A DNA stretch of 64,000 bases from Rugamonas sp. A1-17 (GCA_025548565.1 JAJLPB010000006.1:62001-126000), one strand, 5' to 3'; positions 1 through 12,722 are shown, numbered from the stretch's first letter. Numbers and translations: made by a program. Notes: a model not told the origin generated them from the letters alone.

Positions 1-315
1 GGCGGCTACGACGCGGCGCCGGAGCACAAGGCATCCAGCATCGTGGTCGACTTCATCACGCCGGAAACCGAGACCTCGCACTGGTACTTCTGGGGCATGG
101 CCCGTAACTTCAAGCCGGACGACAAGGAACTGACCGACTCCATCCGCACCGGCCAGGGCAAGATCTTCGGCGAGGACCGCGAAATGCTGGAGCTCCAGCA
201 GGCCAACATCCTGCGTCATCCGGAGCGCAAGCTGCTGATGCTGAACATCGACGCCGGCGGCGTGCAGTCGCGCCGCATTCTGGACCAGTGGATGGAGAAG
301 GAGCAGGGCGCATGA
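1..315 (+). CDS. vanA: Vanillate O-demethylase oxygenase subunit, 3' end only
   Basis: This is the last 104 codons of a Rieske non-haem iron oxygenase; the start lies before the window, and the frame is open from base 1. The visible part has the VanA C-terminal pattern: HWYFWGMARNF, then a stretch with GEDREMLELQQ, then LLMLNIDAGG and the conserved RRILDQWM end. VanA with its reductase converts vanillate to protocatechuate plus formaldehyde in the cytoplasm. The stop codon overlaps the start of the reductase gene (ATGA), so the two are translationally coupled. The product feeds the pca genes a few kb downstream. The Rieske and mononuclear iron ligands are not in view. A closely related aromatic-ether demethylase is the only realistic alternative. 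Confidence 0.88.
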   Translation, partial: GGYDAAPEHKASSIVVDFITPETETSHWYFWGMARNFKPDDKELTDSIRTGQGKIFGEDREMLELQQANILRHPERKLLMLNIDAGGVQSRRILDQWMEKEQGA

Positions 316-1274
316 GCGGCGGCTTGCTGCAAGTGCGTGTCGAACGCCGGCATGCGGAGGCCGAGGATATCTGCAGCTATGAACTGGTCAGCGCCGATGG
401 CGCCGAACTGCCGGCTTTCACGGCGGGCGCGCATATCGACGTGCATGTCGGCCCGGGCCTGGTGCGGCAGTACTCGCTGTGCAATCCACCGCATGAACGC
501 CACCGCTACCTGATCGGCGTGCTGCGCGATCCATCGTCGCGCGGCGGTTCGAAAGTCATGCACGATGGCGTGCGGGCTGGCGCCACGCTGCAAATCAGCG
601 AACCGAAAAACCACTTTCCGCTGGCCGACGCTGAACAAAGCCTGCTGCTGGCTGGCGGCATCGGTGTCACGCCTATCCTGGCGATGGCGGAAGCGCTGTC
701 GGCGCGCGGCGCGGCGTTCCAGATGCACTACTGCGCGCGCTCGCCCGAGCGCACCGCGTTCCGCCAGCGGATCGTCGAGGCACCGTTCGCGGCGCAGGTG
801 CACTTTCATTACGACAGCGGCGACGCCGCTCAGAAGCTGGACCTGCCCGCGCTGCTGGCGCAACTGGATCGCAAGACCCACATCTACCTGTGCGGCCCGG
901 CCGGATTCATCGACCACGTCAAGGCAGCTGCCAAGGCGCAGGACTGGCCGCACGACCAGCTGCATCTTGAATACTTCGGCGCCGCCGCGCCGGCAGCCGA
1001 CGGCGACCAGCCGTTCGAAGTGAAGCTGGCCTCCAGCGGCAAGGTGTACGCCATCCCGGCCGGCACCACCGTGCTGCGCGTGTTGAACGACGCCGGCGTG
1101 TTCATTCCCGCCTCGTGCGAGCAGGGCGTGTGCGGCACCTGCCTGACGCGTGTACTGGACGGCGTACCGGACCACCGCGACTTGTACCTCGAAGAGTCGG
1201 AGCAGGCCGCCAACGACCAGTTCACCCCTTGCTGTTCCCGTTCCAAGACCCCCACGCTGCTGCTGGACTTATAA
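312..1274 (+). CDS. vanB: Vanillate O-demethylase reductase subunit
   Basis: This is a 320-aa iron-sulfur flavoprotein passing electrons from NAD(P)H to VanA. The ATG at 312 overlaps the vanA stop by four bases and is preferred to an in-frame ATG at 288 that lies inside vanA. The N-terminal half is a ferredoxin-reductase fold with the flavin-binding RQYSLCNPP motif and a nucleotide-binding GGIGVTPILAMAEAL segment. The C-terminal third is a plant-type [2Fe-2S] domain with cysteines at about 269, 274, 277 and 307. Domain order (reductase, then ferredoxin) and length match the VanB/phthalate dioxygenase reductase family. It is cytoplasmic and forms an operon with vanA. The exact substrate rests on the linked oxygenase. 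Confidence 0.92.
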   Translation: MSGGLLQVRVERRHAEAEDICSYELVSADGAELPAFTAGAHIDVHVGPGLVRQYSLCNPPHERHRYLIGVLRDPSSRGGSKVMHDGVRAGATLQISEPKNHFPLADAEQSLLLAGGIGVTPILAMAEALSARGAAFQMHYCARSPERTAFRQRIVEAPFAAQVHFHYDSGDAAQKLDLPALLAQLDRKTHIYLCGPAGFIDHVKAAAKAQDWPHDQLHLEYFGAAAPAADGDQPFEVKLASSGKVYAIPAGTTVLRVLNDAGVFIPASCEQGVCGTCLTRVLDGVPDHRDLYLEESEQAANDQFTPCCSRSKTPTLLLDL

Positions 1275-1289
1275 AAAATAGGAGACACC

Positions 1290-2474
1290 ATGCCAGACCG
1301 TATCAACCATCAACGCCGCCACCTTCTGTTGGGCGCCGCCGCCTTGTCGGCCGGCGCGCTGCCCACGTTCGCCCGCGCTGCCGAGCCGCTGAAGGTCGGC
1401 CTGATCGTGCCGATGTCCGGACCCTTCGCTTCCACCGGCCGCCAGATCGAGGCGGCGGTCAAGCTGTACATGCGGCAGAACGGCGCCAGCGTGGCCGGGC
1501 GCCCGATCGAGATCATCCTCAAGGACGATGGCGGCGTGGCGCCGGACGTGACCAAGCGCTTGACGCAGGAGCTGGTCTCGCGCGACAAGGTGCAGGTGCT
1601 GGCCGGCTTCGGCCTCACGCCGCTGGCCTTCGCCGCCGCGCCGGTCGCCACGCAGGCCAAGGTGCCGATGATCGTGATGGCCGCCGCCGCGTCGGCTGTG
1701 CCGCAGCGCTCGCCGTACATCGTGCGCACCGGCTTCACGCTGGCGCAGGTGACGGCGCCGATGGCGCATTGGGCGTCCAAAAACAAGATCAGGACCGCGG
1801 TGACGCTGGTCAGCGATTATGGACCGGGGCTGGATGCCGAAAAGGTATTCGTCAAAGGCCTGCTTGAAGGCGGCGGCAAGGTGGCCGACAGCCTGCGCGC
1901 GCCGCTGCGCAACCCGGACTATGCGCCGTTCCTGGCGCGGGTGCGGGACTTGAAGCCGGATGCGTTGTTTGTGTTCGTGCCGTCGGGCGAGGGCGCGGCG
2001 GTGCTCAAGCAGTTCACCGAACGCGGGCTGGCCGCCGCCGGCATACGGCTGATCTGCACCGGCGATGTGCTGGACGACGACCTGATGGCCAGCATCGGCC
2101 AGGCCGCCGCCGGTGTGGTCAGCAGCCACCATTATTCGGCGGCGCATCCTTCGGCGGAGAACAAGGCGTATGTGGAAGCCTTCGGCAAGGCCAATCCGGG
2201 GATGCGGCCCAACTTCCATTCGGTCGGCGCATATGACGGCATGCACCTGCTGTACCAGGCGCTCAAGCAGACCAATGGCGACAGCGACGGCGACAAGCTG
2301 CTGGCGGCGATGAAGGGCATGGCCTGGACCAGCGTGCGCGGCCCGGTCAGCATCGACGCCGCCACGCGCGACATCGTGCAGACCGTGTACATCCGCAAGG
2401 CCGAAGCCAGCGCGGGTTCCTACTACAACATCGAGTTCGACCAGACCGACAAGGTGCGCGATCCGGGCGTGTAG
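1290..2474 (+). CDS. ABC transporter substrate-binding protein, branched-chain amino acid/aromatic acid type
   Basis: This is a 394-aa periplasmic binding protein of the LivK/peripla_BP_6 family. The N terminus has a twin-arginine-like export signal (QRRHLLLGAAAL) ending near ARA-AEP at about residue 31. The mature part starts with the family hallmark LKVGLIVPMSGPFASTG. It begins 15 bases after vanB with GGAGAC before the ATG, so it is probably co-transcribed with vanAB. No permease or ATPase gene of the set is in the window. Because relatives beside aromatic catabolic genes bind aromatic acids, a vanillate-like ligand is possible; this is inference from position. The end converges on pcaCD with only 5 bases between the stops. 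Confidence 0.82.
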   Translation: MPDRINHQRRHLLLGAAALSAGALPTFARAAEPLKVGLIVPMSGPFASTGRQIEAAVKLYMRQNGASVAGRPIEIILKDDGGVAPDVTKRLTQELVSRDKVQVLAGFGLTPLAFAAAPVATQAKVPMIVMAAAASAVPQRSPYIVRTGFTLAQVTAPMAHWASKNKIRTAVTLVSDYGPGLDAEKVFVKGLLEGGGKVADSLRAPLRNPDYAPFLARVRDLKPDALFVFVPSGEGAAVLKQFTERGLAAAGIRLICTGDVLDDDLMASIGQAAAGVVSSHHYSAAHPSAENKAYVEAFGKANPGMRPNFHSVGAYDGMHLLYQALKQTNGDSDGDKLLAAMKGMAWTSVRGPVSIDAATRDIVQTVYIRKAEASAGSYYNIEFDQTDKVRDPGV

Positions 2475-2479
2475 CGCGT

Positions 2480-3742
2480 CTACAAGCCGGCGAGGAAGCC
2501 TGTGACAGCCGCCGCGAACAGCGCCGGCTGTTCGACCGCGCCCAGGTGCGACGCCTCGGGCAGCACGACCAGTGTCGCGCCGGGTATGGCTTGCTGCACG
2601 ATCTGCGACATGGCGACCGGCGTACCCTGGTCCAGCTCACCGGCGATCAGCAGCGTGGGTGCGGTGATGGCGCCCAGTCTATCCGTCGTATCGACGGTGC
2701 CGACCGCGTTGCAGCAGCCGATGTAGCCGGTGCTGTCTGTGCTGAGCAGGCGGCGGCGGAAGCGCGCCACCGTGGCCGCGTGTTCGGCGCGGAAGGCGTC
2801 GTGGAAGTAGCGCCCCATCACCGCGTCGGCGATTACCTCGATACCTTGTTCACGCACGGTGGCGATGCGCTGCTGCCACGCCTCGCGCGCCGCTTCTGGA
2901 TAGCGCGACGTGGTGTTACCCAGCACCAGCGCGCGCACCAGCGACGGATGGCGCAGCGCCAGCTCTTGGCCGACCATGCCGCCCATCGACAAGCCTATCC
3001 ACACCACCGGGCCGGTATCGAGTTCGCGCAGCAGGGCTGCGGCGTCGTCGGCCAGGTCGGCCATGCTGTACAAGCCTTGCGGTGCGGACGAGGCGCCGTG
3101 GCCGCGATGGTCGTAGACGATGACGCGGCAGTCGGCGGCCAGCTGGTTGGCCAGGCTGTCCCACATGGACAGGTCGCAGCCAAGGGCGTGGCTCATCACC
3201 ACCGTGTGGCGTGGCGCCTTGCCGCTGCGCGGTTCGCGCACCGTGTAGTGCAGCGAGGGCTGGCCGGCGCTGCGGCCCTCGCGGCCGATGCCGGGATGGC
3301 TGGCGGCGGCCGCTGCCGCCGGCTCCAGCGTGTAGCCGATCTGCGGACCGACTTCGCGCAGGATCGCCATCGCATGGCCGAACGCCGTGTTGGCGGCGGG
3401 GACGCCGGCGTAGATCGCCGACTGCATCAGCACTTCCTTCAATTCGTCCGGCGACAGGCGGTTGGCCGCGTCGCCCAGCAGCGCGGCGCGCACGTGCAGT
3501 TCGAATTCCTCCCAGCGGCCCAGGGCGATGGTGGTGGCGAGGACCATGGCGCGCCGGGTCTTTTGCTCCAGGCCCGGACGGCCCCAGATATCGTTCCACG
3601 CAAAGCGCGTGATCATGTTCTGGAACTCGGCGTTGAAGCTGTTGGCGTTGGCGAGGGATTTGTCCACCCAGGCGTCGCCGAGGATGGCGCGGCGGTTGTT
3701 CAGTCCACGTTCGAAATCGTGGTCGATGGGGTCGAAGCTCAT
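2480..3742 (-). CDS. pcaCD: Fused 4-carboxymuconolactone decarboxylase / 3-oxoadipate enol-lactonase
   Basis: One uninterrupted 420-aa frame carries two enzymes. Residues 1-140 are a complete PcaC (AhpD-like fold) with RRAMVLATTIALGRWEEFELH and ANTAFGHAMAILREVG. After an Ala-rich linker at about 140-160, residues 165-420 are an alpha/beta hydrolase of the PcaD type with nucleophile elbow GLSMGG (Ser252), a YDHRGHG oxyanion-region motif and a C-terminal catalytic His in PEASHLGAV. The pair would take 4-carboxymuconolactone to 3-oxoadipate in two steps. The ATG overlaps the pcaB stop (ATGA), giving the operon pcaH-pcaG-pcaB-pcaCD. Actinobacterial PcaL is the opposite order (hydrolase first). 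Starts further upstream would lie inside pcaB and are rejected. Confidence 0.93.
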   Translation of the reverse strand: MSFDPIDHDFERGLNNRRAILGDAWVDKSLANANSFNAEFQNMITRFAWNDIWGRPGLEQKTRRAMVLATTIALGRWEEFELHVRAALLGDAANRLSPDELKEVLMQSAIYAGVPAANTAFGHAMAILREVGPQIGYTLEPAAAAAASHPGIGREGRSAGQPSLHYTVREPRSGKAPRHTVVMSHALGCDLSMWDSLANQLAADCRVIVYDHRGHGASSAPQGLYSMADLADDAAALLRELDTGPVVWIGLSMGGMVGQELALRHPSLVRALVLGNTTSRYPEAAREAWQQRIATVREQGIEVIADAVMGRYFHDAFRAEHAATVARFRRRLLSTDSTGYIGCCNAVGTVDTTDRLGAITAPTLLIAGELDQGTPVAMSQIVQQAIPGATLVVLPEASHLGAVEQPALFAAAVTGFLAGL

Positions 3743-5142
3743 GCGGGTGTCCTGTGATGGAATGGGGTGGAGTTCAGTGCCGCGATCTGTACACGCAGGC
3801 TTTGCAGCTGATGCTGCGCCAGGCGCTGGGCCGGCAGCGCGGCGGCGGCGGGATCGAACAACGGTGCCAGCGCGGCCGGATCGACCTGCTTGCGCAACTG
3901 CTCGTCGGCCCGCACCGCATCCGCGAGCACCTCGGCCAGATTGCGGCCGCTGGCCAACGCCTCGCCGCTCATTGCTTCCAGCAGGCTGTGGGCCGCAGGA
4001 CGGCCGATGCTGGCGGCCAGCCAGGCCGATGCCGCCTCGGCGAACACCAGTCCCTGCAGGGCGTCGATATTGCGCAGCATGCGCGCCGGATCGACGTGCA
4101 GGCCGGCGAAGGCGTCGTTGAGCGCCTGCAGGGCACCGTGGGCGCTGAGGAACAGCGTGGGCCACTCGGCGAGTTCGGCCTGCCAGTTGCCCAGGCCTCG
4201 TTCATGTTGTTGACCCATGCCGGCCAGCAGCGCGGCCGCGTGCTGCGGTGTGCGGGTGGCGGCGGCCAGCGCGATCATGGCCGATACCGGATTGCGCTTG
4301 TGCGGCATGGCGGACGAACCGCCGCGTCCATTGCCGGATGGCTCGGCCAGTTCGGCGATTTCTCCTTGTGCCATCAGGCTGATGTCGGTGGCGATCTTGC
4401 CCAGGCTTCCGCTGAGGACCGCCACTTCCAACCCCAGGCGCACCCACTCGTCGCGCTGCGTGTGCCAGGCCGCATCCGCCACCTTCAGGCCCAAGTCGGC
4501 CGCCACCAGTGCCGCCACCGCCGCGCCATGTTCGCCCATCACGGACAAGGTGCCGACCGCGCCGCCCAGTTGCAGTTGCATCGCGCGGGCCGCGCATTCG
4601 CGCAGGCGCGCGCGGGCGCGCACCAGCGGCGCCAGCCAACCGGCTACTTTGAAACCGAAGCTGCTTACCTGCGCCGGCTGCATCAACGTACGCGCCAGCA
4701 CCGGCGTGGCCACATGCCGGTCCGCCAGTTGCAGCAGATGGCCGGTCAGGTCGTGCAGGCCGTCGTCCAGCAGCTGCAACGCGTCGCGCGTGGCCAGGAC
4801 CATGGCCGTGTCGATCACGTCCTGGCTGGTGCTGCCCCAGTGGACGCGGGCCGCCGCTTCGGCGTCGTACAACGCCACTGTCCGCGTGAGCTCTCGCACC
4901 AGCGGAATGGCCAGGCTGCCGGCGCGGCGGCCGGCGCTGACGATGGCCGGAATGTCGTACAGCTGCGCGTTGCAGACGCCGGCGATGGCGCGCGCCGACT
5001 GTGCCGGCAGCATGCCTTGCCTGGCCTGCGCCTCGGCCAGCGCCTGTTCGAAGCGCAGCATGGCCTGCACGATCGCCGCGTCGTCGAAGACGGCGATCAT
5101 GTCCGGCGTGGTGAGGAAACTGTCGAAGATGGATACGCTCAA
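3739..5142 (-). CDS. pcaB: 3-carboxy-cis,cis-muconate cycloisomerase
   Basis: This 467-aa protein belongs to the fumarase/aspartase superfamily and lactonises 3-carboxymuconate to 4-carboxymuconolactone in the protocatechuate branch. The superfamily signature GSSAMPHKRNP is intact, with Met at about residue 279, and the WGSTSQDVIDTA segment typical of PcaB lies nearer the N terminus. Length is close to the usual 450 aa. It is the third gene of the leftward pca operon, 18 bases after pcaG, and its stop overlaps the pcaCD start. Adenylosuccinate lyase is excluded by the pca context and the PcaB-type N terminus (FLTTPDMIAVFDD). Confidence 0.95.
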   Translation of the reverse strand: MSVSIFDSFLTTPDMIAVFDDAAIVQAMLRFEQALAEAQARQGMLPAQSARAIAGVCNAQLYDIPAIVSAGRRAGSLAIPLVRELTRTVALYDAEAAARVHWGSTSQDVIDTAMVLATRDALQLLDDGLHDLTGHLLQLADRHVATPVLARTLMQPAQVSSFGFKVAGWLAPLVRARARLRECAARAMQLQLGGAVGTLSVMGEHGAAVAALVAADLGLKVADAAWHTQRDEWVRLGLEVAVLSGSLGKIATDISLMAQGEIAELAEPSGNGRGGSSAMPHKRNPVSAMIALAAATRTPQHAAALLAGMGQQHERGLGNWQAELAEWPTLFLSAHGALQALNDAFAGLHVDPARMLRNIDALQGLVFAEAASAWLAASIGRPAAHSLLEAMSGEALASGRNLAEVLADAVRADEQLRKQVDPAALAPLFDPAAAALPAQRLAQHQLQSLRVQIAALNSTPFHHRTPA

Positions 5143-5160
5143 TTGAACTCCACTGGCAGG

Positions 5161-5682
5161 TCAGACATAGTCGAAGAATGCGGTCTCTTTATCGGACTGC
5201 ATCCAGATGTCCCAATGATAGACCCCCTGAGCGGTCTTGCGGGCGATCAGGGTCGGGCGGCGTTCGGCCGGCACCTGCGCCAGTATCTCCGATCGCGCCA
5301 GGCCGCTGTCGTCCTCCAGGAACACGGCGGTGAACTGGTGCTTGACCAGGCCGCGCGCGAACACGGTGATGAAGGTGGCCGGTGCGCCGCTCACGGGCGC
5401 CGCGCATTGCGACAGGCGCAGGCTGAATTCTCCCTTCTCTCCGCTGGGCACGCGGCGGAAGCCAGGCAGCGCCTGGGCCGCTTCCGCGCCGGCGGATTCG
5501 GGCTGCCAGGCTTCGATCTGCGCATCGTTGATCGGCGTGCCGTCGCCGTCGTAGATCGCGCCGCTGATGGTGATGGTGGGGGCGCTGGTTTCCAGCGTGG
5601 CGGCGGCGCTGGCGTCGACCGCCCACTGCCAGGCTGCGTGCGAAAACGGTCCGATGGTTTGCGAGGTGGTTATTTGGTTCAT
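5161..5682 (-). CDS. pcaG: Protocatechuate 3,4-dioxygenase alpha subunit
   Basis: This 173-aa intradiol dioxygenase subunit pairs with PcaH to open the ring of protocatechuate to 3-carboxy-cis,cis-muconate. It starts with the alpha-type TTSQTIGPFSHAAW segment and has the shared IYDGDGTPINDAQIEAWQ strand of the intradiol fold. The catalytic His-Ile-His motif of the beta subunit is replaced, as expected for alpha, by the region around ATFITVFARGL. The gene lies 12 bases after pcaH in the same operon. Iron ligands come from PcaH, so this subunit alone should be inactive. Confidence 0.94.
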   Translation of the reverse strand: MNQITTSQTIGPFSHAAWQWAVDASAAATLETSAPTITISGAIYDGDGTPINDAQIEAWQPESAGAEAAQALPGFRRVPSGEKGEFSLRLSQCAAPVSGAPATFITVFARGLVKHQFTAVFLEDDSGLARSEILAQVPAERRPTLIARKTAQGVYHWDIWMQSDKETAFFDYV

Positions 5683-5694
5683 GCGGTAACTCCT

Positions 5695-6387
5695 TTAAAT
5701 GCCCATCGGCGTGGCATCGCGGCCGCGCAGCACGATATCGAATTCATAGCCCAGCATTTTGTCGCTGTCGGTGTACTCCAGGCTGAAACGGGAAATCAGG
5801 CGCTGGCGCGCGGCCAGGTCCGGGATGCTCTGGAAGATCGGGTCGTAGTCGAACAGCGGATCGTTGGGGAAGTACATCTGCGTGACCAGGCGCTGCGCGT
5901 ACACATTGCCGAACAGGGAAAAGTGGATGTGCGCAGGGCGCCAGGCTTTCTCGTGATTACCCCATGGGTAGGGGCCGGGCTTGATGGTGATGAAGCGGTA
6001 GCGGCCATCGTCGTCGGTCATCATCTTGCCGATGCCGTAGAAGTTGGGATCGAGCGGCGCGTCGTGCTGGTCCTTCTTGTGCCAGTAGCGGCCCGCCGCG
6101 TTGCACTGCCAAACCTCCAGCAGCGAATTGCGTACCGGCTTGCCGTCTTCGTCGACCACGCGGCCGGTGACGACGATCTTCTCGCCCAGCGGCGCGCCGT
6201 GGCCGTGCGCCGTCAGGTCCATATCGTTGGGCAGCAGGATGCGCGGCGACGGTACCAGGTTGTCCTCCACCGGCTGGCCGGCGCGGATGCGCAGCAGCGG
6301 CTGGGCGGGGCCGCGCTTGAGCGTGGACTTGTACGAGGGGTAGATCAGTTCCGGGTAGACGCCGGACGGAATGGCATCGAATTTCAA
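5695..6387 (-). CDS. pcaH: Protocatechuate 3,4-dioxygenase beta subunit
   Basis: This is the iron-binding subunit of protocatechuate 3,4-dioxygenase. The sequence has the intradiol signature: LLEVWQCNAAGRYWHKKDQ, the tyrosine ligand in DGRYRF, and the double histidine ligand WRPAHIHFSLFG at about residues 150-158. The chosen start is a TTG at 6387 preceded by a perfect AGGAGG with a 6-base spacer, giving 230 aa beginning (M)KFDAIPSGVYPEL, the usual PcaH start. An in-frame ATG at 6429 would add 14 residues but has no clear ribosome site. It is the first gene of pcaHGB-pcaCD and is divergent from an IclR regulator across an inverted repeat. Confidence 0.93.
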   Translation of the reverse strand: MKFDAIPSGVYPELIYPSYKSTLKRGPAQPLLRIRAGQPVEDNLVPSPRILLPNDMDLTAHGHGAPLGEKIVVTGRVVDEDGKPVRNSLLEVWQCNAAGRYWHKKDQHDAPLDPNFYGIGKMMTDDDGRYRFITIKPGPYPWGNHEKAWRPAHIHFSLFGNVYAQRLVTQMYFPNDPLFDYDPIFQSIPDLAARQRLISRFSLEYTDSDKMLGYEFDIVLRGRDATPMGI

Positions 6388-6492
6388 GACGGGCCTCCTG
6401 TTGGTTGTTATGGTTTGTGTGCCAACCATGTTAGGGAAAGCGCCCGCGCGTCACAATACGCCGCCGTCGGGTGGAATTCGCTATGCGCCCAT

Positions 6493-6513
6493 TTTGTGCG
6501 ATACTCGCACAAA
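6493..6513. promoter_or_regulatory. Candidate operator for the pca IclR-type regulator
   Basis: A perfect 8-bp inverted repeat, TTTGTGCG-ATACT-CGCACAAA, lies between the divergent pcaH and IclR-regulator genes, 19 bases before the regulator ATG. The position suits autoregulation and control of pcaH. Assignment to the neighbouring regulator is inference. Confidence 0.55.
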
Positions 6514-6531
6514 TCGCCAATTTTCTCGCTT

Positions 6532-7305
6532 ATGACCACTGAACACGACGCACCCGCCGCGCGCGATATGGTGGCCGGCCTTGAAAAAGGCCTGCTGGTG
6601 ATCGCCGCCTTCGACCAGGAACGCAGCCGCCTGAGCATCGCCGAGGTGGCCGAGCGCACCGGCCTGACGCGCGCCGCCGCCCGCCGCTACCTGATCACGC
6701 TGACGCACCTGGGCTATATGCGGCACGAGAACAAGCTGTTCGCGCTGACGCCGATGGTGCTGCGGCTGGGTCAATCGTACCTGCATTCGGCGCGGCTGCC
6801 GCGCATCGTCCAGCCCTTGCTGTACCGGCTGGCCTACGCGCTGGGCGAGGCGGCATCGGCCGGCGTGCTCGATCACGACCAGCTGGTGTGCGTGGCGGCC
6901 GTCAGCGCCGGGCAGCTGGTGTCGGTCACGCTGCAGCCGGGCACCCGCGTGCCGGCCTATTGCACCGCCAATGGCCGCGTGCTGCTGGCGCACCTGCCGC
7001 AGCCGCAGATCGACGCCTTCCTGGAGCGCGCCCAACCCGAGCGCATCACCGAGCACACCATCGTCGGCAAGGAGCGCCTGGCGCTAGAGATCGCGCGCGC
7101 CCGCGCGCAAGGCTATGCGCTGGTGGACCAGGAGCTGGAACTGGGGCTGCGCACCATCGCCGTGCCGCTCAAGAATTTCCGCGGCGAGGTGGTGGCGGCC
7201 ATGAACATCAGCGTCCACGCCGGCCGCATGCCGCGCGAGCAGATGGTGGAGCGCTGCCTGCCGGCGCTGATCAAGATGCAGGTGGAGCTGAACGCGCTGT
7301 TGTAA
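6532..7305 (+). CDS. IclR-family transcriptional regulator of the pca operon
   Basis: This 257-aa protein has an N-terminal winged helix (about residues 14-75, with LSIAEVAERTGLTRAAARRYL) and a C-terminal effector-binding IclR domain with the conserved YCTANGRVLLA and VDQELELGLRTIAVPL stretches. It resembles the PcaR/PcaU/PobR group that responds to beta-ketoadipate or protocatechuate. It is divergent from pcaH, with a palindrome in the shared promoter. The frame stays open far upstream, but that part is only antisense to the pca genes; the ATG at 6532 gives the family length and a normal N terminus. Activator versus repressor cannot be told from sequence. Confidence 0.88.
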   Translation: MTTEHDAPAARDMVAGLEKGLLVIAAFDQERSRLSIAEVAERTGLTRAAARRYLITLTHLGYMRHENKLFALTPMVLRLGQSYLHSARLPRIVQPLLYRLAYALGEAASAGVLDHDQLVCVAAVSAGQLVSVTLQPGTRVPAYCTANGRVLLAHLPQPQIDAFLERAQPERITEHTIVGKERLALEIARARAQGYALVDQELELGLRTIAVPLKNFRGEVVAAMNISVHAGRMPREQMVERCLPALIKMQVELNALL

Positions 7306-7384
7306 AAAAGTGTAGTTGCATAGTCATTGTAAATCGGCAATACTGCTCCGAACAGCGGCCTCGTCACACTCGACATATGTTTAA

Positions 7385-10294
<2,910 letters not shown>

Positions 10295-10295
10295 A

Positions 10296-11186
10296 TCAGC
10301 CGGCGCGGAACTCCTTCGGCGTGCGGCCCATGCGCTTCTTGAACAGGCGGCTGAAGTAGGCCGGGTCCTGGAACCCCAGCTCGTAGGCGATGCTGGCGAT
10401 GCTGGACGGCAGATAGGTCAGTTTGCGGCAAGCCTCCAGCATCAGGCGGTCCTGCGTGATGTCGAACGCCGATTTGCCGGACAGCTTGAGGCACAGGCGA
10501 TTGAGCCGCGTCGGCGTGGCCCTTAGCGCCTCGGCATACTGGCCGATTTGCCATTGTTCCTTGTAGCGCCGTTCCACCTCGGCGCGGAAGCGGCTGAACA
10601 ATTCGAAGTCGCTGCGGCCCGACTGGTCGGCCAGGCGCCGCTCGGCGTGCAGGCGCACCAGCAGCAGCAAGGCGCTGCGCGCCAGCCATTCCAGCATCAG
10701 TGTGTGGCCGTATTGCGGCCAGGCCGCTTCCGTCAGCAGGTTTTGCAGCAGCGACTCCAGGCGCGCGCGCAGCTCCGGCTGGCCGGACAGGTCGATCATC
10801 AGCGGTTCGACGAACAGCGAGGAATACAGGTCGCCGTGGTTCTCCGTCCCCGCGAACACCACGTTCTGGTCCACTGTCAGCACATAGCCGTGCGCCTCGG
10901 CCGAGAAGTCGAAGCCGTGCACCACCGACGGATGCAGCGTGATGACGGCCGGTGCGCGGCACTCCCAGACGGCGCCGTCGACGCTGGCGCGCACTTCGCC
11001 GCCGTAGAGGAAAAGTACCTGAAACAAGCCGGCGTGGGTGTGCTTTTCGATGTGCCAGTGGTGCACCCGGCTGCGGGTTTCTATCAGCTCGATATGCACG
11101 AATTCGGCGTTTTCCACCCGTGTTTGCTCGCCGTACAGGGCGAACTGCGGAACGTCCGGCGGTGCCGGTTTTGCGTTGCGTGTCAT
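10296..11186 (-). CDS. pobR: AraC-family regulator of 4-hydroxybenzoate hydroxylase
   Basis: This regulator of about 296 aa has an N-terminal cupin-like ligand domain (PQFALYGEQ start, HWHIEKHTHAGLFQVLFLYGG) and a C-terminal pair of AraC helix-turn-helix units ending in SIAYELGFQDPAYFSRLFKK and GRTPKEFR. It is divergent from pobA, and the N terminus is typical of AraC-type PobR proteins, which activate pobA with 4-hydroxybenzoate. The ATG at 11186 is chosen; a TTG at 11231 would add 15 residues. Its stop and that of the convergent cyclase gene are one base apart. Confidence 0.82.
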   Translation of the reverse strand: MTRNAKPAPPDVPQFALYGEQTRVENAEFVHIELIETRSRVHHWHIEKHTHAGLFQVLFLYGGEVRASVDGAVWECRAPAVITLHPSVVHGFDFSAEAHGYVLTVDQNVVFAGTENHGDLYSSLFVEPLMIDLSGQPELRARLESLLQNLLTEAAWPQYGHTLMLEWLARSALLLLVRLHAERRLADQSGRSDFELFSRFRAEVERRYKEQWQIGQYAEALRATPTRLNRLCLKLSGKSAFDITQDRLMLEACRKLTYLPSSIASIAYELGFQDPAYFSRLFKKRMGRTPKEFRAG

Positions 11187-11293
11187 GGAGGCGGAGGCCG
11201 ATGAAAGTGGATGGGTGTCGAAATAGTACAAGTTTTATGCCGATTCATCCATTTTTTTTGCGGCGGCCCGGCGCTACGATGGCGGCACACTAA

Positions 11294-12478
<1,185 letters not shown>

Positions 12479-12483
12479 CCGCG

Positions 12484-12699
12484 TCAGCGCTTCCTGCCGC
12501 CGGCCGTCGCCACTGCCGGCTGGTGCGGACTGGCCGCGCCGAACAGCGCTTCGACCATCGGGTCGCGCCGCACGATGGTCTTATTGGCGCGCAGCGGCTG
12601 GCAGATGTCGTCGATCAGGCGGTGTATGCGGCTGCCTTCGCGGCTGATGGTGACGCTCAAGGTGGGACCGTTGTAGAAGGTCTCGATGATGGATTCCAT
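12484..12699 (-). CDS. Uncharacterised 71-aa protein in the hemerythrin/NnrS-like operon
   Basis: This short frame begins at an ATG with AGGAGAAACC just before it and starts MESIIETFYNGPTLS. It has no signal peptide, membrane helix or metal motif; the C-terminal 20 residues are Ala/Pro-rich and basic. It lies 23 bases after the PaaX-like gene on the same strand, so it looks like the last gene of a five-gene operon with hemerythrin, DUF2249 and the NnrS-like protein. I do not recognise the family. It converges on pobA with five bases between stops. Confidence 0.6.
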   Translation of the reverse strand: MESIIETFYNGPTLSVTISREGSRIHRLIDDICQPLRANKTIVRRDPMVEALFGAASPHQPAVATAGGRKR

Positions 12700-12722
12700 G
12701 GTTTCTCCTGAATGTATGGACC

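Noticed and set aside
3754..6531. Open frame continuing upstream of the IclR regulator for about 926 codons
   Set aside because: It runs antisense through pcaCD, pcaB, pcaG and pcaH; high-GC codon bias keeps the opposite strand open. Only the part from 6532 has a protein family.
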